Shown here: positions 1 through 12,300 of the stretch, piece by piece
Position numbering within the stretch: position 1 is the first letter of the stretch
Layout of the letters: every line of letters starts with the position of its first letter
Source of the DNA: Rallus limicola
Lineage: Eukaryota; Chordata; Aves; Gruiformes; Rallidae
Assembly (NCBI GenBank): GCA_022605955.1
Contig: JAKCOZ010000007.1
Location: 16,164,001 to 16,228,000, forward strand
DNA length: 64,000 nucleotides
Direction: 5' to 3'
Program-made: the position numbers and the translations under genes
Notes under the pieces: model-generated
Told to the model about the DNA's origin: nothing
What the model saw: the letters and a program-made list of their open reading frames with translations, nothing else
The model's database searches: none

Positions 1-112
1 TCATCTGCAGACTGCATCATATACAGATGTCTTGAGAACAAATCTGTATGAATGTTTGATACCATTAAAAATAACCATCTATATTTGTAGATATTTTTCA
101 AATTTACATATT

Positions 113-145
113 ATCAGCTGAATATCAGCTGAATGTCAGCTGCAT
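113..145. repeat. Triple 11-bp tandem repeat carrying CAGCTG E-boxes
   Basis: Three adjacent 11-bp units (113-123, 124-134, 135-145) read atcagctgaat, atcagctgaat and gtcagctgcat. Each contains the palindromic E-box CAGCTG, at 115-120, 126-131 and 137-142. The E-boxes are therefore spaced by about one helical turn. CAGCTG is a known binding sequence for class I/II bHLH dimers; any such role here is inference. Confidence 0.85.
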
Positions 146-758
146 AGGCAGGAAAAAAGAAAGGCAGAACAGAGGACTGGTCACAAGCAGAGACAGGTGA
201 CAACATGAGGACTAGTCTGTATCACCAGTAGCATTGAAAAGGGAGTTTTCACCTGCCAAGACAGATGTCAAGTAGATGATTAATCAGTTTTCAGTTCAGA
301 CTAATGTCGTCATCATTCCCCTTTTTGATAAACTCCCAAATACAGCTGAATTGCCCCTGCCTGAGTTCTCCTGGCATGAGGAGATCTTTAGAGACTTTCT
401 TAAGACCTCTTTTTTTCTATGCTCTGCTGTCTCGTGTGGCTCAGATGTCTTTTGCTAGAGAACAGTTTTCATTGTCCATCATGTTCACAAGGTCTCTGTG
501 AAATAATACCTTGGATCTTTCTTAAAGCTCCAAGCAAGGTGGGTCTTTCAAGAGGAGACTCCCACCCCATTATGTAAAAAAGTAGTGTATGTGCCTTCTT
601 TTATGTGCTTTTAATTAGTACTTCAAGCACAGAATTATGGATGCTAATAGAGACAGAGATCCAAACTCCATTTTCTCAGAGTATATATAAATATGGCAGA
701 GAGTTCACGGAGTAAAAAAAAAAAACTTTTTGAGTGCTAGAAGGTATTACAGCTTAGC

Positions 759-777
759 TTTTTTTTTTTTTTTTTTT
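759..777. repeat. Poly-T tract, T19
   Basis: This is an uninterrupted run of 19 T. No retroposed sequence was recognised on either side, so it is annotated only as a mononucleotide repeat. Confidence 0.9.
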
Positions 778-3700
778 CTCCCTATTCTATTTTTTAACCA
801 GAGAAAGTAAAAAGCAAACTGGATTTCTTGAATTTAATGTAATTCCCTAGGGACTTATGGTTACCATCAGATATGTACCACACAAGGGGGCACAGTTGGC
901 ATTTGAAGTGCAGAAGGTTGGGACTGAGGCATAGTAAAACTATGGTGGGAGTTTCCATTAGAGCTTCCTGGTGTAGCAAATAAATTCAGCCCCATTCACA
1001 TTTGATACACTGATACAGATACATCATCCACATGCCATCTGCCATCAGTTTTTAAGGGGTGTGATAAGTTACTGGCTTGAGAACAAAATTTCCTTCTTTG
1101 CTGAGAGATTTCAGCATTTTTCTGCTGGATCTCCAGGAACTTCAGACCACCTTTCTTCTAACTACATGGCTCTTTTCTCAATGGAGCTGTCACCCATAAG
1201 TCTAATAAAAACTCTCTGTCATCCTTTTCTGGGCTTTCTTGTTTGACAGTTTCGTGTCATAGCTTTGTTCCATAATAAAAATAAAAAATCTCTAGGTGTT
1301 AAAGAAGTCCTTGGAAAACCGTAAGTGATAGAGTCAGCATTTACAGAACATATCACAACAGGTCCGACTGACCTTGGCAGCACTAGGAGATCACCATTTC
1401 TCATGGATGAGCTATTCCTGAATGTCTACTTTTTATGCTGTATAAGGGAGAAATATCTTTTCTGGATCAAGGCTACTTTCTGCTTCCCTTATTCTTTAAC
1501 AGAGATTGTCTGTAATAGGGGTGTGTTTAATATTATCTATGCAAGGAATATCTTAATTTCTATTAATTCCCGAAATCCCGTGCCTTTTTCTGTGATAGAT
1601 ATCTTAAGATATAAGTGCATCACTGTTATTTTAAAGTCTTATACTGCTTTGTTGAGGATTATTTTTTGAGGATTTTGTTTTACTTTTTACCACAGTGAAA
1701 CTGCAAAGATTAATGTTTGTGGATGTCCTCCAAATCATCTGCCTTTGCTCTAGCTACCATACTAGACTCAACACCGTTTTCTTGTTGGAATGGCTCTTTT
1801 CTGGTTCCTTTAGCTGTTTCCAGGAGTACCGGTTGAAGGGAATGAATAGTCAGTATTGATCATTCATCTTTAAAAACAGTCACTTCAGTGTCATGTGTTA
1901 AGTACAGCAGAGCTGAACATGCATGATAATCAGATGTGATGAAGCATGTGGAGGGGAAACCCCAAGCCACATTCGAAATGATCAGGTTTCTAACTGTTTG
2001 TTGGATGCACACAGGTTTAGAAGAGCTGCATGGAGATAGTTGCCTTACTGCATAATGCACTGGCAATAATTAAGTAAAACCAAAGGATAACTAGAAATAG
2101 AGAACGAGGAGAAACTCAAACCTGTTCACTGTTGCAGAATGTAGAAAAAAATACCCATCCTCCTAAGACACCCTTCCCCCTCCCTGCAGGGGAATTTCCC
2201 TGCTTTGAAGTTATCTTGAGAAGACACAATTTGCAATTTGCACAAGAGGTCACCAGGCCCAAACTACTGTACCACAGGGTAGGAGGTGGTTTCATAGCTG
2301 AGAGCCCCTCCAGGAGAACGACTTGCAAACCTCTTACTTTCTTTTGAATGAAGTGTGATGTCCACTGGTTGCTGTTGTGTTCAGAGGAAGGGGAAGAAGT
2401 CCATCATGGAGGAAGATCCCATGCCATTTTGTGGGACAAAAATCTTAGTTAAGTGTCCACTCCCAGGTTCGTTTTAGTTCCCTGGAGAAATATGTAATGG
2501 GTATTTACATATGTATAAGTAGAACTGTAAAGGGGTGGGGAGAATACTAAAGCATGAGTTTATATCTGCTGAGAGTGATGCATGTCCTACATCTGCCTGC
2601 CTCTGTCTCATTAACATGGGATTTGGCAGTTATGTGTTAAAAAGTAAAAACATCCAGTGGCTGAGACTTACAATGATGTGCTCTTGGTTTATTTTTCTCA
2701 GTTTTAAATTTCTATAAGCATTAAAAGACAAAATTATAAAAAGACCTAAACTGTCCAGGGCAGAATTTAATCTGGGACCACAGAGAAGATGCAAACTGAA
2801 ACAGCCTTAAAGTAGAAAGTATTTTTAAGAGAAACATACCATAAAGAAGAGGCTTAAGGAATCTACGCACAAGTCATTTGTGCTACAATGCCTAGCCATG
2901 TTGAGGAGAGCAAAGGGTAGTGAGGCACAATATTTCTGAATTTCCATGTCTTTGTGGGTTTAAGTCAGACCCTTAACCTCATTTGAATATAGTATTTTTG
3001 TAGTTTAATATATTTTATACAGAATGTATAAAGAAGATTTAATAACTGTCTCTTAGCTGTGGTTTATCTCTACCTCAGAGAAAGCCAAAATGAGTTTCTA
3101 GTGAAATGGCTGAAAGAGCATACACGGTAAGTCTTCTATCAAATTATTTCCAGTCTTGCTGATTTGTAAAAGATCTTTCAGAAAGATTCTGTCTTTCTAT
3201 GTAGAATGTTAAATTTTGATTCTGTGCCCAAAATATATAAAAGGAACTACAAATAACCGGTGAAAGTCTAGCTTGCCATCTTCTGCTTTTTAAAACTCCT
3301 TAGACTGCTTGCTATCACATGGAATTTGTCCTAGTGTTTTAACCCAAGTTTTTACATCAAAAAAGAAAATTATATTCTAGTGTATTACATGTTTCTGGCT
3401 GCAGTAGCAATTAAATATCTTGGAAGAAACTAATCAAATCCCCAGGCTTCTGCGCTTTTTTGTTTTTCTCTTTCAGATGTGCGTCACAGATAAAGGACTA
3501 ACTTTGTGAGCACACTCTTAGGGTAATAAAGGTACAAAATGAACAATACTTATGTAATTATCAGACACAAGTATTCTTGAATATAGGGCTTCTGACGCAT
3601 CATAGCAAAATTATAAATCAAAAACTTAATGTTGCTTTTGTCAGCTATTAAAAAAATGCAAATATTTTTTCACATTCCCTGGATGGCTTCACATCAGACT

Positions 3701-5272
3701 AAGGTATTCTTGAAGAGGTGGGATTCCACAAGGGTAGTTAACCATTTTCTTCCAACCCCAGAAGCAAACTAGTGCATTGGCACAATTTAAATCAACAAGA
3801 TCAGGCTGGGCCTGATTTGCCCTGCTTCATCAGCCTGTTGCCTGTCTGAGGCAGTATAAAGGTATCTTTTCGCTTTGACCATGCTGCAGAGGTTATCCAG
3901 ATTTTAATAGAAGCAGTTTTTGACACAAAAATTTGACCAGCCATCAAAAGGTATTAACTATCAGTGTCATGGGATCACTATTGCTGAAAGTTGGGATAGA
4001 GAGCATGTATAATTCTCTGTATCTTCCAGTGGCTTCCCAAAGCGCTCTCCTTGCACACCCAAAAAGGCCAGACAAATTCTCCCTTAACCTAATGGGAAGG
4101 TATTTGGTGAGGGGCACACATTATCACACACAAATTAAGGGATATAGTCCCATAATTATTAGCACTGCTTCTAAGTCAGGAGTTGGTGTGAGCACGGCAT
4201 CCAGGTGTAGGGTGATATTGCTAGTTCTGCTTCAGAAACACACTCAAATATGCCTCTGGCCATCTGGTGTTTCTCATTCAAGAGAATCTCTGTATTTGCT
4301 CACCTTCCTTGAATACTCAAAATCAAGCACCCAGGCCTGATTTGTTCTTTTGTATGTTTTGATTAATTTGGGAGGTTTTGTTCCTAACATAACAAAGGTG
4401 TGGTTTAGCAGTCAGCTTCATCAAATTTAAATCTGTGCTGCTGCTGAAAACGATGGTACTGCTCTCCTCCCTCCTCCAGCTGCATCTTTCCATTGCTTCC
4501 CTGGGGAGGATGAGAATGCTCATGGCTGCACGGTCAGCTGTGATAGGAGCCGTCAGAAAATTAGTGCATGGCTCAGATCTCAGGTGGATCATTTTGGTTT
4601 TCTTGATCCATCTGACTGTGGCAGCCTGAGAACTGGCAATGAAACAAGAGAAGAATATTTACCTAGGTTGGAGGCAAGGAGAGAAGGGAGGGTGGAGAGA
4701 TCGGGCCTGTGTCTTGGCACAGTCCATGCTTAGGTTAGCTTAAGCCAATAATGAAACTGCACCTAGGAGTCCTCTTGCTAAACTCAGAGGTGAAACGTTC
4801 TTCTGGTATTAAGGAAGACCAAACATCGGAAAATTCCAGTGCTTTTTTTAAAATTTTTTTTTAAAAGACTTACTTTCTGTGTACTGTAATATCCTGAAAA
4901 TTTGAAGCAGGGCCATTGTACAGGAAAAATAAATAGGAGTGGATATTGAGTGGAAACAATGGTAAGAGCTAGGCAGCTCATGTAGATCCAGTCACAGGTC
5001 ACTAGTTTTCCCTAAAATGCCGTTGGTGGGAAGAATGTTGAAAATACTCTTCAACAAACTAAAAGTTATCAAAAAGGTATGAAGAGTTTCTCAGCTTTGA
5101 TTATAAAGAAAACTTACAGAAAGAAATTGCTTGCTACCCTTTTATTTTTTGTTATCGATCCCATTCCTCTTCCTGCAATTCCTACCTACCCAGTAGGACC
5201 CATGAAACCTGTGGTACTGGAGATGGAGTGATTCCTCTGAGTTATACCAGCATGTGAGTTGGGAAGAGAGCA

Positions 5273-5307
5273 GGGGGACTGTGAGGGGAAGGGAGGGGGA
5301 ATGGGGG
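5273..5307 (+). other. G-quadruplex-forming motif
   Basis: Five G-runs (5, 4, 3, 5 and 5 G) occur within 35 bases, separated by short spacers of 7, 2, 1 and 3 bases. This satisfies the canonical four-tract G-quadruplex pattern with a spare tract. It stands out in an otherwise AT-rich stretch. Folding and function are not shown by the sequence. Confidence 0.8.
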
Positions 5308-7127
5308 AAACAGATGGATCCTAGATTATGCTGCAGCTGAGATTGAAATAAAAATTCACCTTAAAATTGGGTGGCTGCTGCTTCTATGAAACTCTTGGGG
5401 ATAATTCATCTGCCACTTGATAAATTGGTGGGGTTTCTTTCCAGGTTCTCTCCTCTATTCTCCTTCATGCTTTGTATGTGTATACATGTGTGTGAGGTAT
5501 GTGTATGTAATTTTCAAGAGGCCTGGCCCCTTTTTTCTCCTTGGCTAACTTCTGAAATAGAGCTGTCAGGATGATTCCAGCATTTGGAGCCATATTCTTT
5601 CTGACAGAATATAACTCTTCTCCACAGTTTTCCTTTTTTATGGCCTGAAGTCAATGGAAATATTCAATGCAACCTAAGGTCAGGTTCTTGAATTTTAACA
5701 CAATTTCCCATGAGAACTAGAAGGACAAGAATTCCTTTAAAATGGGGAACAAAAAGTGGAACGGTAATATAAGGAGTAAAGACTTGTTATGTGGTTTTAA
5801 AAAAGCAACTTGAAGAGGTTTCAGATCCAGGAGCAGGGGAGGAGGGGGGAATGGGCTTCATTTAGTCTGGCCAGGAATTTACCACCAGTCACTGTGTTAT
5901 CAGTCATTTGTACCAGAGGGCTGAACTCTCATAGCAACTGGCCATGCTAGCATCCTGAACTTCAGTAGGTCAGCTGCAAGAAGGTACATCAAATTAAGTA
6001 ATTTAAAAAATGTGTTGAACATAGACAGTCATATGAACCTGTATGACATGGAAGGATTTTAAACTATGCCATAACAATGGACTATACAGACATACAACCG
6101 CCAATTTCTTGTTGAGTCCTTTAAAATACAGAAAAAGGGTCAGTTATGAGATGGACAGGCTTGGCTAGCTCCTTTATAGTTGATCATTGTTATTATTTGC
6201 TGTCTTGGGAGGCAGAGATTTTAAACACTTTAGTCGATAAAGAATTTCATAATCCTGAAAAGAAATGGTGATGTTAATTTATTTTCTGCAAAGAAAGAGG
6301 TTTCATGCCTGCGCCCACCTCCACAGAGTGGAAATTCACAGGGACCTAGTTTTTATCTAGGCAAAGTTTCCTGTATAGTGAGTGGAAATTTTAGATCTCT
6401 CTTAATATCAGTTGAGTCCAAATTCTATTGTTGTACATATTTCTAATGTCAGGAGTCTTGGCTTTTGCATTACTGAAATAGGATGACAATGAAGGTGCTG
6501 CTATTTACAAACTCTTTGAAGATGTGAGATGCTATATTTTCATCTTTCTATGGCTTTGGAAGTGCTAAAAATGCATTCCATGTCATTGTTGGTACAACTA
6601 TCTTGATTAACAGAGAATCTCAATATTAGAATATTTTACTATACATGTTCCATTAAGAAAAGCAAAATATGCTTTATTCATGTAATATTTTAATCTTTCA
6701 CTTCCCCAAAAGTCAACTATCACACTTTGTTGCCACCCTTAGTAATGGCTGCAAAGTGAGACATTTCCCCATTTTTCCACGTTTCTAGGGTTTTGCCTTC
6801 CAATAATATTTCTTTTTAATCAGTGGTTTAAAAACCAGGTTTTAAATTGAAACATTGAATAAGAATTATATTTTAACTACATCCATTAACACCACAGAGT
6901 AAAACATGCTACATGGAAAAAAATAGCAGCAGTCTGGCCCATGGCAAGATGAACTATGAAAAATCCAGCTTAATTAATGATGACCAGGCAAATTAAATTC
7001 AAGTGGTTTATGGAAAATCAACTCTGTAGGATGATATTTACAGGATTGAAAGTGCCTCTGTGTATTTTACTCCCCCCCCTTAATATTTTTCAGTCTTTCC
7101 ATTACAATATCAATTATTTCATATTCT

Positions 7128-7209
7128 CTTTTCAGTCTGCTTCATGTTCCCTTGTCTTGCCTCTCCCTTCCTCTCCCCCTCCTCCACACCCTTTCTCTCT
7201 TTCTCATAT
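7128..7209 (+). repeat. Imperfect polypyrimidine tract
   Basis: This is a C/T-dominated stretch, purest at about 7177-7209 (ctctcccttcctctcccc followed by cctcc and ctttctctctttctc), with only rare purines. It is low-complexity sequence. It lies just upstream of the CpG-enriched patch at 7450-7770. Confidence 0.6.
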
Positions 7210-7449
7210 CATCTCAGAGCTGTTAGAAAAAAAATACTGCCTTTCTGTGTTCTGATGTTCTTCAGCTTTAGCAATTTTCCATTTCACTTCTTTCTCGTTA
7301 TACCTTTTCCATTTAATATTTGGGGAGAAAAATCATTCTGTTTAAGGGTGAGCCAAGTACACCGTCACGATACTTTGGCCCAAGTTAGTATTTTCAAATA
7401 TAAAGTTTACTTACAGTTTCCTGTGTTTTCCATTTGGCTGTTATTAAAG

Positions 7450-7770
7450 AAGGAGGAGCGGTAGGGAAAAAAGTCCTACTCTTTTTTTTCCTTGCCCAAT
7501 TTGCAGCAGGTGTCCCTGTTCCTTGTCCCTAGTCTCGCACGCAGAAGCTTGGAAGCTCTGCAGGCTTGCTTGCACAACCCGGGGCTCACGACAGCACGAC
7601 TCATTTCTGGGAAGACACTGGTCTGGATCTAAAATGGTGTCATGAATATGTCTGGGAGGGAAGGTGCAATTGGAAAGAGTTCTAAGAGGGGATGCAAATT
7701 GCATTAAGTAGTGCAAAAAAATAATTCGGACAGTTTGGCGTTGTGTGGGCAGGTGTGGTTATCCGAGCTG
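7450..7770. other. CpG-enriched patch in CpG-poor surroundings
   Basis: Nine CpG dinucleotides can be counted in about 320 bases, for example in tctcgcacgcag, cccgggg-like and cacgacagcacgac contexts. Neighbouring stretches of the same length usually have none to two. The patch is shorter and less GC-rich than a classical CpG island, and no TATA box or first exon is evident. It could be a conserved regulatory element, a small unmethylated region or an unrecognised repeat. I cannot choose among these from sequence alone. Confidence 0.4.
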
Positions 7771-8262
7771 GTTAGGAGGTCAAGTGAGAGTGATTTTAAG
7801 TGGAGTCTGGGGTTTTTTGAAATCAGAGAAGTCATTGTCAACAGAACGACTTCTACTAGTGGAGGCTGTATCTTGAGAGTAAATGAAGACTGAAAGAAAC
7901 AGTAAGGACTTTTAATTTTACTACAGATTCGTGTATATTAGTATAGAAAAGATCTCTTTGCATTTAATCCTTTAATGTTCTGTACTGGTTAATACTTCCT
8001 TACAGTTTGTATAAAGAAGCTATGTAAAAGTGGACAAAAATGATGATACCACTCTTATGATACAGAGAGCTGGCAAACACTGAGATACACACAGCATTTA
8101 GGCACCATGGTGATAGATGCCTTAGAGATAAATACAAGAGAGGCAAACAGAATGAGTCAATGCATTGCCCAATTTGCATAAAAAAATTCATAAAATATCT
8201 TGCAGTGTTTGAGGAAGAAAATAAATATTTGGTGTTTAGGTTGCTATGGTGTTGTGGTAGTG

Positions 8263-8287
8263 AAAAAAAAAAAAAACCCAACAAAAC
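8263..8287 (+). repeat. A14 tract followed by C/A-rich string
   Basis: A run of 14 A leads directly into cccaacaaaac. Similar A-rich plus C/A arrangements recur in the window on both strands, for example near 11957, 21178, 59591, and in reverse complement near 62930. Confidence 0.7.
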
Positions 8288-9286
8288 TATGAACAAATAG
8301 TCAAAGCTACATCATGGGTTTACTAACCAGACAGTGTCTTCTAAGTAATAAAGTGCTTATGAAAAAATGCTTTAATTATGTAGAGGTTAGATGTGATGCC
8401 AGCTAGTGCAATAACAGCTTTTCCTGTCTTCTTAGATTATAAAGCAGATTTTAACCATTTACTTCAGAAGGTCTGAAGAGGATTGTGCAGCGGGTGCTGT
8501 GAATTCCTGTGTTTACTCCCATGAATAAGCCTTACTTTCATTTTACGTCTTTGGACTTGGAGATAGAAGGAGCAGGCTGTGTCAGCTTCTGGGAGCATTT
8601 TCTGCTTCTCCATTAACTTAGGATGAACATTTTCCCTGTTATACTATGCTTCTTTTTGAGTCAGAAACATTTTTTAATAGATGCTTCAACCCAAGGGTGA
8701 TGAATGCTTTCCCTTGCATGTTCTTCTGGATTAACATCTGGTTTCAGCAGACCACTTAAACACATGCCAAAGAGCATCCTTAAACATTTTGTTGGGCATA
8801 TGCCTAAAGGAGTACAGTAGGCACATTAAAGAGCAGGATATTCTTAAGTGCTTTTTTGAATTGAGGCCTAAATGGGAGTGAAAAGAGAACTATGTGTCTT
8901 GTTTTATTGGGTGAATTAATTAGCCAAGTATATGTTTCATTTACTGACATTATCTTTTGTAGTTATATAACTTTAAAGATTGCAGAAAAATACTTCACCC
9001 CATTTTTGTTCAATATATATGTTTTAATAATTACAATTTCTCTTAGGTATAATTTAGCTGCATAGGTAGTGATAAAAAAATGTGCTTGCTTCCATTTAGT
9101 CATATTTTGCTAGTAAATGAGCTTGCAATACTGAAAAAAAGAGTTCAGGGGCAACAAAGAAAATAAAATTCGCAACTTTTTGCTAACTTTTTGGAAGGTG
9201 CATCAAGGTCTTAAGAATTTTATGCTTTTGCTACAGTGTAATTATTTTTGAATTGTTACTCCTCACTGAAGAGGCAATAATTTTTC

Positions 9287-9304
9287 TTTTTTTTTTTTTT
9301 TTTT
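9287..9304. repeat. Poly-T tract, T18
   Basis: This is an uninterrupted run of 18 T, preceded by T5 and one C. No associated retroposed body was recognised. Confidence 0.9.
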
Positions 9305-12300
9305 CCTGTTAGGCATGAATGAACAAGCAAATTTAAGAATGAAAACAGAATAACCATGCCATTTTTCAGTTTATAAAGCATATGGCTTTGCTAATGCAGC
9401 TGGAGGAAGACATATTCTTATCTAATGTGTGAATGGCTTAAAAGTGGAGTTGTGTGCCATAGTACGGCAAGACAAGTTACTTATTCTAATTGATAGTCAA
9501 TTTACTGGGGGGAAGGGTAAGAAATTTAAGGATAACTTGACATGTCCACCCTTCTTATGAAACTGCTGCGTACTCTGTAAGCTTCTGTATAGAGGTGAGG
9601 GCTAAACCCTGAGCAGAAATTATAGCAAAATTAGACATCAGAATTACACTAGTTACTCAAATTAGGGCTCAGTGGAATAGGCACCTGGACATTTTTTTCT
9701 CTCTGTTTAAGTTTCACTGAAAACTTGTTCAAGAATGGTGTATTTTTCTAATATTTTTCCTTGCAGATTAAATAAAAGAAAACCATGCCCCAAATGCACA
9801 CTTATGCAGGCATTTCAAATGTGGTGTGTTTTCATTATGACTGAGCAATTTCAACTGTGAGCAACTGCAAAGCAAAAAGTATAAAAAAAAGTAAATACAT
9901 CTTTGGAGGTAAATTAAATTGCAGCACCCAAAGCATTGGGATCTGCCTTTTATAATTCAGACATGACAAAACTGAAATAAAACTAAAAGTTCAAACAAGA
10001 TTCTCCACTGCTTTCAAATGCCTTGATAAAAATGAAATTGAAATGGAGTATAGGGACCAATACAGCTTACAAATATATTTCTTTTAATTTGTAACATATA
10101 CTCATCAATGTGGACTCTATGTAAAGACTTTGTCTACAATTTGAAAAGCCTTCATAAATGAAACCAATAGTCTCTTTAAGCAGAAATTATCTTATGCAGG
10201 ACAGTTGTTTCTATAGTGTTTATCAGGGTATGTGTGCACATCAACATCTGTGGAAACAGACTAGGGAAGAGGTAGGGAAAAGACAATCCTGACAATATTA
10301 TTTGTAAAGTATCTCTACCCATTCATTCCCTGAATGATGTTGCACCATCTAAAACACTAATTGGATTGCACGATTGCATGACTCTCCGGAGTATTGCATC
10401 TCAGCAATAAAATCCCCACAGAGTCATTTATCATGTCAAAGGGTAAGTGATATTTTTTTGGGTATTCATCTGGATAGATGAAAAACAAACACTGCGGTTT
10501 GGGAATTTATAGATACGTAGACATGACCTGTGAAAGAGTGATCTGCAAGATTACGCACCGACTGTGCTTCAAATGGCAACATAAAAGGCATTTCAGTATA
10601 TAAATATTAGATGTCTCTTTTTAAGTTTGAGATGCACATAATTCTAGCCAGCTCTCAAACAGCTCTGGATGCTTCCATAATGCCATATCACAATGGAAGT
10701 AAAAAACAAGTGGATTGAGACCACCAAGGAATAAGGAAGTGGATTTTGCAGTTAGAAGGGTATTACTATTTTGTCTGTGTTGCAAACAAGCCAGTCAGTC
10801 TTTCCTAATGCTGTAATGTACTCAAGTTCAGTTGTCTTCTTGGCTGAAGTCCAATGCAGCTAACTTTAGGGGATCGTCATTTTCTGAATGCTGTGACTTT
10901 TCCAGTGAGGGCTTTGGTCTTGAGTCTGCAAAAATCAACCCTTTTGATTGACTTTAAAATTATGGATAGTGGAGTCCAATAGGAAAGGCTTTTAATTTCC
11001 AAAAGCATGTTCAGGCTGGACTCTAGAGACAGGCTTTTATGCTTAGTACTGTAAGTACCTATCTTGCGTAACTTCAGAATATCTCAAATGATCTATGGGA
11101 TAAGGCCAGAAGCACTTGTATCCTGAATTAGCAATGTCTGCAGTACAGAGACATGTCATCTTTGGACATTGTCATGAGAAACACAATCTTAACTATGCAT
11201 TAACCATGAAGACCGGTGTGGTCTCTTCTGTCAGATCCAAGCACTACTGAAATTCACAAGGTAGGTATTCTTTTCCTTAACTAATCTGTACAACCTAGCC
11301 TGGTAGACACTAGTGGTCTATCAAGTATCTGTGTGTAAATTTTGCCCTCCAGTACTCCCACTTCACAAAGCTTCCCAACTAATGGTTTCCAGAGTATCCA
11401 GGAATATGTGACTGTGAAGGGCTTAGTAACTAAGGGGTTCTTCTACAGAAAGGAAGGGTTAGTTCTCTTTTGGACTCCCTTAGGTATTTCTTTTATTTTT
11501 AAATAAATGTTAGTTTAATCAAGTGATGAATACTGGGTCTTTTCTGCCGTAGATTGTAAGCCCCTTTGCTACAGTCTTGGTTTCTCTGCCTCCTCTAAGG
11601 GAATTTGGGCAGGGAAGAAGTGGGAAAATGCTTCTGTATCTGGCTATCTTTGGGAGGAAAAAGTGTGTGAAGAGAGGCTCATTCCCCTTTGGTTCATGAA
11701 AACAAAGTGCTTAAGTGCTTAGAAGAATACTGCATGTTGTGACACTTGAGTGGAAGGAGGTATCCCTATGCATGCTAACATGGTGTACTTGTATAGATTG
11801 AAGGACATTTAATAGTCCCTTCCCTTTGTTTTTTCCAACTTCTAAGTGCACTGACTTTCTATGTGCCATTCTGAACTCTACCCAGGACTTTCTAAGAAAT
11901 TGTGGTACATAAGTTGCATGCCAGGAACTCGATTCAGTGGTGGGTTCTCTCCCTTAAAAAAACCCAAAACAACACCCCGAAACAAACCAAACAAACAATA
12001 AAATTTTGTTATATGAATTTGGTGTGATTATAGAGCACATTACCAGAATGGAGAAAGACTGAAATTGCTCCTCATGCTCATATTTCATTGTGTGGGTGGA
12101 CATTGGTAACTCAAAATTACTCAAAAGTACTGTTACCGAGAGCTCAGTGCTAGGGAATCCTTAGGGCAGTGGCTCATCTTAAACTCTTCCTTCTTCAGAA
12201 TTCAGAAACCTTCCTGACATTCATTTGGGATTCTCCAGTTTTCTGGAACTGCTTGTGACTGGGGAGAGTTGAGGGGAAAATCCATTCCCCTTTTTGAAAC

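Larger units (their letters stand above)
1..7127. other. AT-rich DNA with no recognisable gene
   Basis: No reading frame here resembles a known protein, and the short frames present are of the length expected by chance. The stretch holds an 11-bp triple repeat (113-145), a T19 tract (759-777) and a G-rich quadruplex motif (5273-5307). It also holds three segments bounded by good splice-like signals (1250-1320, 3079-3126, 3477 onward), which are discussed as a finding but not called as exons. No transposable element was recognised by eye; very old ones would be missed. It reads as intergenic or intronic sequence. Confidence 0.6.

Noticed and set aside
3933..4340. 135-codon plus-strand open frame
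   Set aside because: It resembles no known protein and its length is consistent with chance. The overlapping minus-strand frame is equally unconvincing.
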